From assembly GCA_013365365.1 (NCBI GenBank), contig JABVXU010000176.1, forward strand, positions 41,380 through 105,379: a stretch of 64,000 nt of DNA, given 5' to 3'. This DNA is from Cruorifilaria tuberocauda (taxonomy: Eukaryota > Nematoda > Chromadorea > Rhabditida > Onchocercidae). Positions 1 to 14,434 of the stretch are shown here, piece after piece. How positions within the stretch are numbered: the stretch's first letter is position 1; the number at the start of each line of letters is the position of its first letter. The translations under genes were made by a program, and so were the position numbers. The notes beneath the pieces were generated by a model. The model saw nothing but the letters and a program-made list of their open reading frames with translations. It was not told the origin of the DNA and did not search any database.

Positions 1-2636
1 TAAAGAAAGAAGATATTTTGAACTGAATGAAATATCAGAATTAGTTCAATTAAATTTAATTCCGCTTTTTTTCACTTTCTCATCAATCAGTGGTATGTTT
101 TGTGATTTGTTGAATATTTGATATCTATGATAGAATCGGCGATATTTCTTAATTGTTTTCGATGTTGCCAACGGCCAAACAATAATTAGTGATATTACTA
201 CATGATTACGTACTTCATTTGCATCAGATTATTTATCACACTACTGATATTCAAGTAGATCCGGAATCTATTTATGGAATTTCTATCCTGTGAATTTTTC
301 CACTCCTTCCTTTTTCCAAAATTTTCTTGTGCCATTTTTGCCGTTTGGCAGGAGTTAATTTTACGCTTCAAAACAACTCTTTAATTAAGGACCAACGAAA
401 TAAATTAACAATAAATCGGTGGAATTTTTATTTAATTTAGAATATCTCTGATAATTAATGATAATGATAATGATAATGATGGATACCTTTGTATCGTTTT
501 CACTATTCGCAAAATTCAATGATTGCTGCGTTCTGCTAAGATTTTTACATTTTTTTTCAGTATTTACGAAGAAGAGAATAAGAATAAATCACTGGTCTGA
601 TCTTCAAAATTATGATAGTCAAAAATTTCGAAGTGTTTATTATCTAGTAGATAAGTAAAAATGAGTAGGTAAAGTAAGCTTAAAATAAACTTTGGATATT
701 ATTATTTTGTGAAGTAAAGTCAACACCAATATATTACACAAACGGTTTATTTCGTTGTCGTAGGTTTATACAATCCTATCATGAAATTCAATATTTCTAA
801 GAAAGGAAAAGTAAATAAAGACAAGAGAGAAACAAAGAAAAATGAGAAAGTTTTCTCTTTCATTTTTTTAGCAAATGAAGAAAAAAGAGAGAAAAAACAA
901 AAATAGATAATGGTTTAGAATTAATTGATAGAATTTTAAGCGGGAAGTAATTTAACAGTTTGCATAAAAATTGCATTTTTCATCGTACATTTTGTGCATT
1001 TAATTTTAATTCAAAGTATTGGAATCAGTGATAAGTTAATTTACCACTGATGATAAAATCGGACTGAATATTTGGAAAAGGAATGCGAAATATTGAAGAT
1101 AATCAAAAACAAAGAATAGAAGTAACAAACAGTATAATTGCAAATTGACAAATTTGAGGCAGATGAAATGTTCAAGTTGAATTGAATATATGAATGATTA
1201 GCTAACAAAAATGATGATACAGTATTTGTGGAAAAATCGTGTTTATTCATGAAATACTTTAAAAAATGAAGAAGCCGAACATTTGTAATTGGAATAGAGC
1301 AAAGTGATAAGAACAAATAAAGTGATAAAAAAAACCGATAAAAAGATGTAGAAAGATATGATAGAAGATTATTTTCAGTAACTTAAAGGTTTATTTGTTT
1401 TTTTTTAAACCGAAATTAAAAATAATTGAATAGAGTTACGGTGTGGTACAGTTAGAATATGACATAGAGATACAGTATGATGTACTACAGCTACTATAAC
1501 CGCGATTAGTAATATTGCTTTAATATTGTTCAGATATACTTTAACAGTTACAGTAATTGAACTGAAAACAAAAGAAGTTGAGAAAAGAAAAAGGAAAGAA
1601 ATGATTTTGAAGAAAATTACAACAACTTTTCACTAATTTTTATGAGAGGAACAGAGAAAATGCGGTACTATTGGTTCCTAAATATAAAGCGTTGTAAAAA
1701 AATTAATTTTATACCAGAAATGTTTTAAATTTTAGGAATCATTTGTGGAAATTTTTAACTTCCCGAATGAAATGGAAAGAAAACAGATTTTCTTCGGATA
1801 ACAAAATAGCCCGAGGGAATTCAAAAAAAAAACATCCAATTTTTAACTGCTACAGAGAAACAAAATTAGGATGCGATGTCTTTTTATTTCTGTTGTTGAA
1901 CTTTCCGTTTTTTTTTCCTGTTTCCATTTTTTCCTCGCTTTTTGTATGATGATAATAAAAATGATAATAGCTGTAGTGATAGTATTAGTACTAGTAATAG
2001 CGATGATAGTGATAATATTGTTCACCAACATTGTTATCAGCGAACAATGTCATTACTAATGTTACAAAACCTCAAGTCATTTTTTTGTTTTTTGTTCGAA
2101 TAGAAAAAAATGATTCATAAAGCCTGCAATAGATATTGAAAGTAAGAACAAAAGGGAGAATAAAAAAACTGGAAGAAATATAATTTTATCTTTTGTTTTA
2201 TGGTCTGTTTTGTCATAATTATAGAAGATTTTGAAAAATTAGATGAAATTCCTTTTCCTTTTCCTTTTTTTTTTTTGTTTTTTATTTTGTAGTTTAAACT
2301 AATGACGAAAAGAGGAAGAAAAAGTATGAAAAATAGTTTAGATTTTCTGAGATTGACTGGAAGATTGAGGAATTGAACAAAGTGTAAATTTTATAAATTA
2401 TACATTGTTTAATGTAATTGTTTAAGAAAATGAAAAACTAAAAAATGAGGAAAAAGGCTCATAGAGCCTACTTGTGAGAGAGAAGGAAAAAAATAGGAAA
2501 TAGGAAAAAATGAAGAACGAATTACTAATACAATGAATCCAACGATGGATTGACTATCCTGGATTGACATTGTAGTTTTTCTTTTTTTTTTTGAATTAAC
2601 TAACACTAACAAAATTATCATTACTGATAATCATTT
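1..2636. other. gene-poor A+T-rich DNA
   Basis: I see no exon with convincing coding character on either strand. The stretch contains homopurine and homopyrimidine runs, an ATGATA-type short repeat at about 458-480 and a TTTTCC-type run near 2252-2275. The open frames here are short and low in complexity. It lies 3' of the first cuticlin gene, which reads leftward and stops at 2637. Confidence 0.6.
458..482. repeat. short (ATGATA)n-like microsatellite
   Basis: About four copies of GATAAT/ATGATA lie in a row. It contributes to a local cluster of GATA-type motifs, and no function is inferred. Confidence 0.6.
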
Positions 2637-4657
2637 TTATGCTTTTGTAGTAGACTGTGATCGTAGTAATGTAATAGCAATAACTGTAGCAACAACAAAA
2701 ATGACAAATGTAAGCATACTGGCAAGTGTAAAACCGGCAATTGACATACAGATACCCTGTTTTACTGTAGCAACAATTACCGGTTGACCAATTTCATGTT
2801 CTGTTGATCGATGACGCAATGCATTAGGCAGTGAAGCAAACTGAAATTTAAATTATTTCAAAATTAATTCATGCATTAATTGAAGTAGCTAAATAAATTT
2901 TAGAAAGTGCAAATTAGACAGAGATATGGTTACAATAAAATTAAACAAGGTAAGCAGATAAGGGAAATCTTTTTTTTATTTTCCTATATTTTTATTGCTT
3001 TAAAAAAAGTATATTAAAAATTAAAAGTTAATTGAACGGATGATTTAATCAAGATGAGGAAGTTAATTAATTATAACTTATTTATTAATTAAGAACTTAT
3101 TAATTAGTTAAAATTTGAAATTTTCATTTCTTTCATTTAAATTAATTAATATTTAACAAACCTCTTCATTAATTTCCAATGTATTAAGATCGGTACGTAC
3201 GTCAACAATATTTTCGTCATTTGTACTTCTCTTTCTCAACACCCTAAATGCGGCAGCTTGCCGTGACGCTGCAGCAGTGTTACGTGTTTTGATCGCACCG
3301 AAACCTTGCGGTTCGACGCATTGTGGTCGTTGACACTCACTGTTTGGTTCCTTAATTGTTATGCTAATTTGACATTGATAAAACAATTGTGAACGATCGG
3401 CATATTTATACACGTGAGCTTCCTGTCCAGCCATTAAATCTAAAAAAGTTTTTTTCTTTTAAAAATTTAATTAATAATTAAATAACGATGTGATAATTTT
3501 TAAGCTAACTTAATTAAAATAACTTAAATAAAATTGATAGTATAATTGAAAGAAGTTATTAAATGAATATTTCTCTAGGTATATAATTGATAGAAACGGA
3601 AAAAATGACGTACCAGTTGGATATTCTAAATTATTAAGGAGGAATTTATCCAGTGCGCAACCATCAGCATTTAGCAGTTCCACTTTATCACCATTACCAT
3701 CATCAACGAAACATGAATGTACCACGGCACAGAATGTATCAACGGTTTCCGAATCACAGGTCCATTTGTGGTATACCGGTTGTCCGATGGTACCAAACTG
3801 AACTGGTTGTCCAGATGGTCCACCATCAAGGATCTACGAAAAAATTTTTTTTCACACCAATAAGAGTAAGATGAATCTTTCAATCAGACTTCTTTTTTGT
3901 TTTATACGAGTTCAAAGGAATATTTTATAGAATAGAATTGAAATTTTAATAGTAAGCGTTATTAGCAATTTTAAATTCGAATATTTTCATATATGTTTAT
4001 GTGATGAAAATATTTTTTAAAATAAATAATAGAAACTGATAATACCTCATATCGACATACAGGCATGGGTACAATTTGTGTTGCAAATGCGGTTGTCATC
4101 TCGGAAACTTCAATCTGGGTGCTAACTGTCTTGTCAGCTTCCATGTAGAAGCACTGTACCCGATAAGCACGATCAACTTTTGTAACAAACAATGGATGAA
4201 ATGAAATGACCACTGTGGTTGTAACAAAAATACCACGTGGATTTAATGATCGTGTCCGAGCAACATTACAGGAATCAAATGGAAGCTCAATGCCGGCTAC
4301 CTGTCGTCCACCTTCATCATTACGGCATCCTTGCTGATCATACAATCCTTTTACGTATACATGACCTGAATAGTACTTTTTTAAGCTAACATATCAGCAA
4401 TGATAAGAATTTTTTGTAGATAATCACTAAAATAACAAATAAATTAAGTTTTCTGAAATTTTGATTTGAAAATTAAAATTTCGATACTAAAATAAGAATG
4501 TAAAATAAACGGTACCTTCAAATGGATTTCGTGTATTAAAGTTGATAGTAATAGACGTTGGTCCACATTCAATTTCCGGTTCACCTTCTACACCATTATC
4601 AACAGGAATAGCACTCGCAGCACCGATAAGGCCCAATACGGTTATTAATCGAATCAT
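2637..4657 (-). CDS. cuticlin-type ZP-domain protein, copy A (5 exons)
   Basis: This is a secreted or membrane-anchored cuticle structural protein of the nematode cuticlin family (CUT-1/CUT-3/CUT-5-like). The exons on the minus strand are 4516-4657, 4046-4365, 3614-3833, 3162-3439 and 2637-2840. All junctions are GT/AG and in phase, giving 387 aa. Residues 1-16 are a signal peptide (MIRLITVLGLIGAASA), followed by the family hallmark VDNGVEGEPEIECGP. A ZP module runs from about residue 30 to 280 and includes the cuticlin signatures CNVARTRSLNPRG and QCFYMEADKTVSTQIEVS. A dibasic furin-type site RVLRKR ends at residue 298, and a C-terminal membrane segment spans about 352-378. In this family cleavage before the membrane anchor releases the ZP part for polymerisation. 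I chose the ATG directly before the signal peptide; upstream in-frame codons have no such character. It is a paralogue of the gene at 12204-14434. The family is certain, but the exact orthologue is not. Confidence 0.93.
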
Positions 4658-7600
4658 GGTTAATGTATGAATAAAAAAAGAATGGAAAGTAAATTTGGAA
4701 ATAACGCTTGCTGGTAGCGGTGGCAGTGGTTCCTGTTGTTGTTGTTGTTGTGGTATTCTTCTTATCAAAGTTGATATGGCTTCTGATATCCATGGAAGTC
4801 TTTTTATATGTTTGATCTCGGGCGGATATTGTCCCACCTTCCTGGATAACCAGCCCTCCCAATGATATACATTAATTCTATCGACCTAATTTCTCCTGTT
4901 TTTTTTTCTTCTTTTTTTTATTTTCATCAATTATTTAAAAATTTTTCATTTGTCATTTTGTTTATTCCATCTCTCCTTATCATCTCATATATCAATCGAA
5001 AGATATTTGAATGAATGAAGACGACGAAGAAGAAGAAGAAGAAGGAAGAAAAAAAAACACTATTGTTTTATTATGGTTTAAATTTGTTAAGTTTTTCGTG
5101 TATCAGTTCCACCCATTTCATTTTTGTTTTTTTTTTTTCAATTCTTTTTTTTCTTTAAAGTTTTTGCAAAAATTTCACTAAATCAAATATCTTATCACTA
5201 TCCCTTTTCATGTCACTTTCTTCTCTCTTTTTCTTCTTCTTCTTTTCATTTTCTGATTTATAATTTTTTAATAGTCTGAAAATAAAAAAAAAAAAAAAAA
5301 AACACAACCGATTTCTTTTCCGTATTTTCACCTACATCTATTATATGTGTAATAAAAATTTATGCATGTACAAATGTTCATGCATGTGTACGTGTGTGTG
5401 TGCGTGAGTGGACGTGCATATGTAGAAATGTATAGAGCATTAAATTGAAAGGTAACATTTATCAAAAAATTTCACCTTTTCCACCTGTCAACTTCCCTTT
5501 CATCTATTTCTTCTCTCTTCTTCTTTTTTTTAGATTTCAAACAAAATGATTGCTGTTGTTGTTATTTTTTTTTTCCATCCATCCTTTTACTTTTCATATT
5601 CCATCCTTATCTTCATCATCGTTATCATCATTATCATTTTTCAATTTCAGTTTTCAATTTCATTTTCACTTTCTCATTATTAGCTATGTATCATTTCAGC
5701 CATTCACTGGTGTAATTTGATGAAGTGAATTTCAAATTATTAAATATTCCGTAGCTCTGTAAAATTTAATTCTTTTAAGAGAAAAAGAGTAGTACTGCTG
5801 TTTCTAAGTAATTTATTAATTGTTATTGTTATTGTTGTTGTTATTATTGCAGCTGTTATTGTTCCTGGTTATTTTAACTGTTATTGCTGTCGTTGTTACT
5901 GCTCTTATTGTTGTTGTTAATTATATTATTTTTAATTTAAAAGGAAATAATGAAAATGAAAAGGAAAAACAATGAAAAGAAGGCGAAAGCGATATTTCAT
6001 GTCATAGGTCATCGAAGAAAAAAAAGATCGAAGAAGGGAAAGGTAGGTTGGGTTACGGAGAGATAATGGAAAAATAAATGGTGGAAAATTTAAAGCGACA
6101 TCTTTCTTCATTCTCTTTCCTACATTTCCATTTTCCTATTGTTTACTTTCTGATATTTACCACTATCAATTAATTTCATTTTCAAATTAAAATTAAAAAC
6201 GGATTGCAATAATAATTTCTTATATTCATTACTAATTGAAAATAATTACTTGATTATTTTTCAACAACATATAACTAACTGTAGTAATTGCTAATCAAAT
6301 TAAATCAAATATCAATAATTATCGATTGATGATGATTTGTATCCTTTAAAATTCGCCAATATTTCGATTTGATCTCTCATTCATTTATAACATTTAAATT
6401 CTTCGATCAACAATTACTGCTACAATTTGAATTTATTAATTGTCTAAGATTATATTAATTTTTAAAATAAAAATATTAATTCACGAAATGAAAGTAATTA
6501 ACTTATCTGAATCATTTTTAACTTTTGAAATTTTTGAAAATAAGTAATTTTTGCTGATATAAAATGTGCAAAGTTACTTGTTATTAGTAAGCGATGCTTT
6601 TTACTGCAGCACTTGCTGCATTAGAAAAAATTTTTTTTATTTCACTCATTTAAATTTCACGAAAAATTGAAAATTTTTTTTTTAATATTTTGATTGATCC
6701 AATAGCAAGCAATACTTGCTCATTCAGGTGCTTTATCATGTAATTGATATGATAAATCAGAGCTAAATATGTTTACATACTGTCTTACTACCTAAAAGTT
6801 TTATTTTTAGATTTGATCAGTGAACTCTAAATTACTTAGGAAAGGAATTAAATCATACAAATTTCCGGTATTTATGAATAATTTCAAAACAATCTGATTT
6901 TATGAATTAAATTTTTTAAAGCTAAGCATATTGTCAAGTGAGATGTCTAATTAATACTTTTAACAATAAAGGTAATTTTCTCTTTTTTTCTTTTTTTGTA
7001 GTCTCTTTTTCTCTCTCCTGCATTTTCATAGAATGGTATCTAACAAATGATTGTAAAAAGTAATAGTTCACTGCAAAATGCTTCATCTTTTGTAATTGAA
7101 AAGCTTAATTGAACTATTTTAAAATGGAATTTAATAATGAAATACATATGAAAGAGAAAGAAATGTTTTAAAGCAGTATGCGAAGATGTGATCAGAACAT
7201 TTTATCAAAATGATATATTCCATATTCATCTCTTCCTCGTGTCATTTAATTCATTTTCCTTTCTTTTTTTTTTCACTCTCTCTTCATTTTACAGCGTTAT
7301 TTGTTGTCTTCAAATATGTATTTACTAACTAATATTTACCTGCAATTATTCAAAATAATTAAACTGAACAATTTCAAAAAACAAAAGACATACGGCAATG
7401 AATGATAGAGAGGATTGTTCCATTATAATAAAAACAAAGAAAATTTTTTAATTCATTCTCAAAAAAAAACAAATAAATTAAAATCTGAAAGAATTCAACT
7501 TCATTGTTTAATTTTTGTTCGAATAAAATTTTCATGAAATATGCTTAACTGAATTACTAAAACAAGAATGAATTATTGAAAAAAAAAAATAATAACTGAT

Positions 7601-10600
7601 AAATGAATGCATCAAGTGCTTCCATTTAAGAGTATCTTTCTTTCTCTTAAATTAAAAGTAATTTCGAATAATAATTTTAATTAACCATATCAGAATGAAG
7701 CTTACTATAAAGCCGTAGCAATAAAATAAACCTGAATTTATGGATAATGCTAAAAGTTTTTTGTTAAGTAATGAGAACAAAATTATCAGTTGATGAAAGA
7801 TACTTTCAGATCATAATTATCATCATTTTGTTGTCAGAATAAAGAAATGAGTGAATAAAAGTATTTTATCACACCTGAATCCCTCGACCTGAATGTTTGA
7901 TCATATCATATTTTAATAGGAAAACGATAAACATGAAATCAAAGATGAAATAAGCAACATTCAATGTCATTATATTTGAAGCAGATGTTATCAAAGTAGT
8001 AAAAGTAAAATACTCTGATAAAATCTGAGCTGTTAACGGAAATGATAATATTCGGTTTTCTTTTTTTTTTTGTATTTGCATGTAATACTTTAGGAATTGT
8101 AATTTATTTATAAATAATTGTCAGAAATACAAAAAATCATTTAATTATCATCAAAATAGCAAAACATACTAAAATACTATGAAAAAATATTTGTATCGTT
8201 TTTTTAAGAAATACTTTAAAATTTTAAACTTTCAAAATGCGATTAATTATATGAATTGCAGAAAATTATCATTTCACTTGTTATTTACAAATCGCTGTCA
8301 CTTAAATACTTTTTTCTTGAAATGCAAAAGCAGTATTTAATTTCCAATATTGTATTTCTCCTCTATTTGTCAATAAAGCAATTAGCACCAAAGTTCTTTA
8401 GTTTATTTTTTAATTTAATAATTTCAATTTTTTTAATTTTTTAGTTTTAATAATTTATTTTTTACAAGTAATAACATACAATTTATTCTTGCATGAAAAT
8501 CAATTGCAGAAGTGTGGCATTTTATCAGATGATTGTTTTCTTGAGTAAATTTTAACTCCAATTTTTTAGAATCGATCTTTGATTTCGTTAAAAACTTTTT
8601 TCTTTGAAAAAAAAAAACAAGAAAAAAGATGCATTTATAAAAAATCTCATATTTAAAAATCAAATAAGATGAAAAAAAAAACCACAAATTATCTGAGCAA
8701 TGTTGATAGATTCAAATGATGATAAACTTAAATTTGATCGCGAGATACTGAAAACAAAAAAATCTTTTACTTACTTAAACAACAAGTTTATCCATTTTGT
8801 CATCTCATTTACGATTGTTGTATGACACGAAGTGTCATGAGAAAATGGAAGAGAGAAAGAATTTTCGTTATCATTTTGCAAGGAATAGGAAAAACATCAA
8901 TAAAATACGTTGAAATTAAAAACAAAAAAAAGTTGAATTAATCAAATAACAAATTAATTATCTATTCAATGCGATTATTCAAATTAATTTCTTTATCAGA
9001 TTAAAGCAAATTATTTTAATTTTGATTTGCATTTTTCTTTTTTTGTTGTTACAATATTACCAAAGTTTAATGTCGCTTATCAAAATTGTTCTTTATCAGT
9101 GCATTGATAAGAAAATGATAGAAAGTATGTGATTTCATTGAAAGTAATTAATTTTACTCTGATAATAAAGTAATGATCGGAAACGTTTTCGTGCTGGTTT
9201 TCCGGATTGTGATTCGTATAATGATTGGAAGTATATTTTACTCCAGTTATTTATTGCTTGTGCAATTTGAATTTAGCTAAACTTTAGACTTCAGTTGTTC
9301 GTTCAGTTAGAATCATTTTGTGATACTTTTATACACCTTTTTACTTACTGTATTTAATGAGTAATTGGTAAGTTGTAAAAAAAAATTTATAAAACATTTA
9401 TATATTTATATGTAATTCAATAATTCAAATTCTTGATTTTGTGCATTTTAACAAATTCTAATCCGATATGATTGAGTGATGATAACATTAATATTTCATA
9501 CAATTATGATTACCATAACTCGGTCGAAATTATAGAATAAGTTGAGCATAAGTATGATTTAGGGTTCTGGTTTAGTCATATTGCAAAGTAATAATATGAA
9601 TTTCCATCAGCAATCAAAATAAAAGTGAATAACAAGTATGAGTGAGATATTAATATTGGATAATTATTTGATTAAAAAATTGTTTAGTAAGTATTATCAC
9701 AATTATCATTGTTGTGATAAGAAATGATAATTATTTCGATTAGAGTTAGGCTGAAAGAGAAACGCATTCATACTATTTAGGAGCAATATTTTGTATAATT
9801 ATATCATTGAGTGAATGGTCGTAAATGTACTTAATGAATTGAATAATATTTTAGAAATTATTTTTAAGTCGTATTATTTATAAGTATTTTCGGTAAAGTG
9901 CACTTTACTTTATTTTCAAAAGTAATTAAATGCACAACAGGTAATTGATAACCTATAATGCATCGTTTGCAATTTGCAGTACATTTGGAAGACGAATAAA
10001 TCGTCATTGATGAATTGCTTGTCGGAAGCTGAACTGATTCTTTATCGTATCGATCAAAATGATATCACTAATCAGCTTTAGGTTTATCTTTTGCAATTAC
10101 ATTCTATCACATGATAATAAACATGAAATGATCATGCAAGAGAAATCGATTGATTGAAAAAATATAAGTGTAGCAATAAAGGATACAGCTATCACTCTTA
10201 TCACTCTAAATCACTGATAAAGAATGAAGATTAATAGTGCCCACAAATGAAACGAACAATTTTGAGCGCATTTAATAATTTCGTTAAGGTAATAAATTGT
10301 ATTGGAAATTTGCTTAATTATAAATTATTTAGAACTGATTCATTTGATCAGTTGAAATGATAAACTTTTCAAATCGAAACTTGAAAACTTATCAATCTAT
10401 TTTTTTCTCCTTTTCACTCTCTTTTCCGACTTCTACGAAATTAAATATGAAATACAAAAAAAGGAATCCGTATTTTTATACACTAAATTTCATCCAATAC
10501 TATTACTTTAATATATTTATATCGATAATATCTATACTAAAAAAAATTTAACTGTTAACTTATCATGTTTTATAAGAATTATATGATTTCAAATGGCGAT

Positions 10601-12203
10601 CAGTTGAAAAAGCTTCTGAGATATTTGATCATGAAAACATTGATAAGCTACAAAAAAATGAAAGAAAGGCAAGTTTGACTTAACTGATCTGATAAATATA
10701 CTAAAAAAACCTTAACAATATGGAAGGTATCAGTAACATGATGATGAGATTCATGCCCAACTCGTTTGTAAAAACATGGCAAAATGAAAAGCATAATTCA
10801 TTATTTGTGATGTTTTCTTGATGATATAAATTAATTAGATTAGATTGCATAAAGGGAGGGCATTGTGCATGATGATATGCTTACTAAAAAGAATTGATTT
10901 CAGTATCATATGAATTCAAATTGATAAGATAAGTGACTTTTTTCTTTTTGACTACTCGTAAGAGTCGAATTTTCAGAGGTAGAAAATGATAAAATGATAA
11001 TATCAAAGGATCAATTTATTAACTTAAAATTTTTATTATTATAATTTTGTTCATTTTGCAAGTTAAATGATGGGAATTTAGAGGAAGTTGGAGAAAGGTG
11101 GAGAAAGACAAAAAGATTTGTTGATAAGTTTTGAGGCTTTAAACCTGAATTTTTCTTGCTGAATGAAATCAAGAGTTTAATGGATTAGATAAGAAATTAG
11201 GTTGAAAAAGAGAGAAACTATTACTCATAAAAAATTTTTAAAAAGATAAATCATTCGTGAAAAGTTAAACTGAAAAGAGAATGAAGGAAAAATGTTAAAA
11301 AAGTAAACGAATTTCATTTCCAAATAATAAGTAATTGAAGATAGAATGGAAAAGGAAACAAAAGGCAAAAGATTAGCATGATAAGTTGCTTTTGCTAAAA
11401 TTTAATTAACTTTGAATGATACGATCAACTGATATAATAACAAGATTGAAGAGAAAATGTCATATTGGGATTTATTGCTGAAGAAATATTTTGTGAAATG
11501 ATTGATTAAAACAATAAAGATTGATGATGGAGAAGAGAGAGAGAAAATCATGATAAATTAATGATCCAATGAAATTCAAATTATTTGAATAGAGAAACTT
11601 GCAATGAAACTCGAAATGAAAAGAGAAACAAAAAATAATCTTAGTTAAATGATAAATCAAATAAGAGTTGATGAATCTTTGAAATGATAAAATTAGTGGA
11701 AAAATAAAGAGACAATTAAAATAGGAAAAGTTCAATAATTGTCACTAATTATTAAAATTACAAACGCAAACAATAAATCAATAATGGTATATAAGATAAT
11801 ATAGCTCAGTGATAACAATTAAAATTCAATGATTTTAAGAAAAACAAAAAGAATTGATAATAAATTCAATAATCTTTTATGCACATATATACATCAGAAA
11901 ACTAAAACGCAAATGTAAGCTCTGAAGAATGTTGGAAAATTTGAAAATTAAAATGCACTAATTATATGGATTTTTTAAAATTCTATCAAAATTAGTTTCA
12001 ATTAAATAATTTGTCAAAATTGAAATTAAATTTAATAAAGCAATTAATTGATTTATCATTACTACAATCTTAAAAAAACTTGATAAATTTATCATAAATA
12101 ATTAAACGGTTATTTTTTTACTTATATCAAATAAGTAGAATGAGTAATGCTGAGTAATGCTGTAAATCGAAAGATTTCAATGAATTGAAAAATTTTTTTT
12201 AAA
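4658..12203. other. long intergenic region between the cuticlin genes
   Basis: I see no supported gene in these 7.5 kb. The part next to gene A (4.7-6.1 kb, its probable 5' flank) carries simple repeats: TTG/CAA triplets near 4736-4750, GAA triplets near 5029-5045, a 19-base A run at about 5284-5302, a TG/CG stretch near 5391-5406, and TTG/ATT triplets near 5818-5925. From about 9 to 12.2 kb the DNA is dense in TGATAA/TTATCA (see findings). Several open frames of 60-90 codons occur, but they are hydrophobic or low-complexity and lack splice-flanked exon structure. Confidence 0.55.
5284..5302. repeat. poly(A) homopolymer run
   Basis: An uninterrupted run of 19 A lies upstream of cuticlin copy A. 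It is a simple repeat, with no sign of a retroposed gene directly before it. Confidence 0.8.
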
Positions 12204-14434
12204 TTACAATTTTGATAGTTTTTTTTGTAGAAGAAAGAAAAGGATAATGACGAAAGTAGTACAAAATAATGTTCCAAACATTGCAATAATTACAGCAAAT
12301 GTACCATTTGATAAGCATATACCTTCCGAAATAAACGTAGTTGATATCGATGGTAAATTCATTGATTCGTCATCATTTTGTTTCAATTTTAGCAACAAAT
12401 CCTAAATAAATTTCATTAAATTAAAATTTAAAGTAATAAACAAAAATTAATTTGAAACTTCTTACAAAATGAAATGGTATGATTTAAATGTTTACTAGGT
12501 AAATGTGCAAGTAAGTCTTTAATTCTCGCTTTATACCATTATAATAGTTAATTTCGATCATTACAATCATTTGAATCAAAATGGAATAAGTGGATGATTC
12601 AGATTGATTACTTAGTATTATATTACTTAATAAGGTAATGAATAAATAATCAATCATTTAGTGTAAATCATCAGATTAACTATTAATATGATTAATCTTA
12701 CGATACACTATCTATACTTATTATGAATATAAGGCTTACTTAAGAACTGGTTTTAGTTTGAAAATTTTATTTACCGTATCATCCGTAATCTCCAAGGCAC
12801 TAATTTCGGTTCTTACATCCATAGTATTATCTGGATCATACCAAGCGTGTGTATCACGTTCTTTCCGGATTAATCGTTTTACAGCATGCCTTTTACTAGC
12901 ACCATAACCTTGCGGTTCGGGACATTGTGGTCGAGTACATCCACCATTTGGCTCTTTTACTGTTATCGTTATTTGGCACTGATAGATGAGCTGCGTCCGA
13001 TCAGCGTACTTATAGACGTGTGCTTCTTGGCCAGCCGTTAGATCTGAAATCACAAAAAAAATCCAATAAAAATGCAAGTTCAATCTTTATAAAATATTTG
13101 AATAGAATTTTTTATATTAAAGATCAAAAGAAATATTCAAAATTAAATTCATATATTTCATGTGAATTAAAAAGTTTTTTTAAGCTTGATAATCTAATTT
13201 GTCTAAGTATTGTTCAAACATAATGTTACTTTTTAAAATTCCACAATGATTAATTATATTTGAATAGGTCTGGAAAGTTGAAATGACGATAATTAAAAAT
13301 TCAAAATTAAAATCATACCTGTTGAATATTGTAAATTATTTAGAAGATATTTATCCAAGGCACATCCTTGTTCATTAAGCAAATTAATGCTATCACCATG
13401 ACCATCATCAACATAGCAGGAATGTACCAAAGCACAGAATACATTAGCAGTTTCTGAATCACATGTCCATTTATGGTATACCTGTTGTCCAACAGTAGCA
13501 TACTTGACAGGTTGTCCACTTGAACTACCGTCCAAAATCTGAATGAGATTTTACTTAATTTGACAAATAGTTAAGTTGTAAAATGGAAAAATTTAATTTT
13601 CAATTAAAGGATAGAAGCAGTTTAACGTAAATTTCAATGATCAAAAAAATGTAAATTTAACATATAATTGGAAGAAATTTTTCGTAACAAAGGAAAGTAT
13701 AGTCAAACTTAAATTAATAATAATTAAAATTTACCTCATATCGACAAACAGGCATTGCTACCATTTGGGTTGCAAAACTGGTTGTCATATCGGAAACTTC
13801 AATCTCAGTACTAACTGTTTTATCAGCCTCCATATAGAAGCATTGTAACTTATACGATCGGTCAATATTTGTTATAAATTGTGGATGGAATGTAACTACC
13901 ACAACAGCGGTAACGTATATTCCACGTGGATTTAAAGATCTTGTCCGAGCTACATTACACGTATCAAATGGTAATGTTATACTGGCTACTGGACGTCCAC
14001 CTTCATCACTACGACAATCATGATTATCGTACATTCCTTTAGCATACACGTGTCCTAAAATAGATTAACTTATAAATTTTTGCTGACAAATACGATTTTT
14101 TTTTTCTATGAATACTACATAAAGCTGTTAATTTATCAATTTTTAGACGGTAGTTTCAATAATTTCATGGATTCATTTCAATCAAGCATCATAATTTTAT
14201 GACTTTTTAAAATTCTACGAAATCAAATTTCAAAATTAACGAGGAAGAAGCATCTAGAAATGCTAACAAAAAAAAATTACCTTCAAAGGTATTACGTGTA
14301 TTAAAATTCACAGTAATAGCTGTTGGACCACATTGAATTTCCGGTTCACCTTCGACACCATTATCAATTGGAACAGCATTAATGATAGCTATTATCATAC
14401 TAGATAAAAGTGAATAGATTTGTATGCGTAACAT
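12204..14434 (-). CDS. cuticlin-type ZP-domain protein, copy B (5 exons)
   Basis: This is a tandem paralogue of copy A. Its exons are 14281-14434, 13735-14054, 13319-13538, 12775-13043 and 12204-12401, with all GT/AG junctions in phase, giving 386 aa. Exons 2 and 3 have exactly the same lengths (320 and 220 bp) and phases as in copy A, so the pair arose by duplication. Residues 1-20 form a hydrophobic signal peptide, followed by VPIDNGVEGEPEIQCGP and the ZP module (CNVARTRSLNPRG and QCFYMEADKTVSTEIEVS retained). A basic site RKER at 291-294 is the likely furin cleavage site, and a membrane segment lies at about 353-379. The C-terminal exon shares little sequence with copy A beyond being a membrane anchor. 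The role is inferred as polymerising cuticle component. The two copies probably differ in when or where they are expressed, since their 5' flanks do not resemble each other. Confidence 0.93.
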
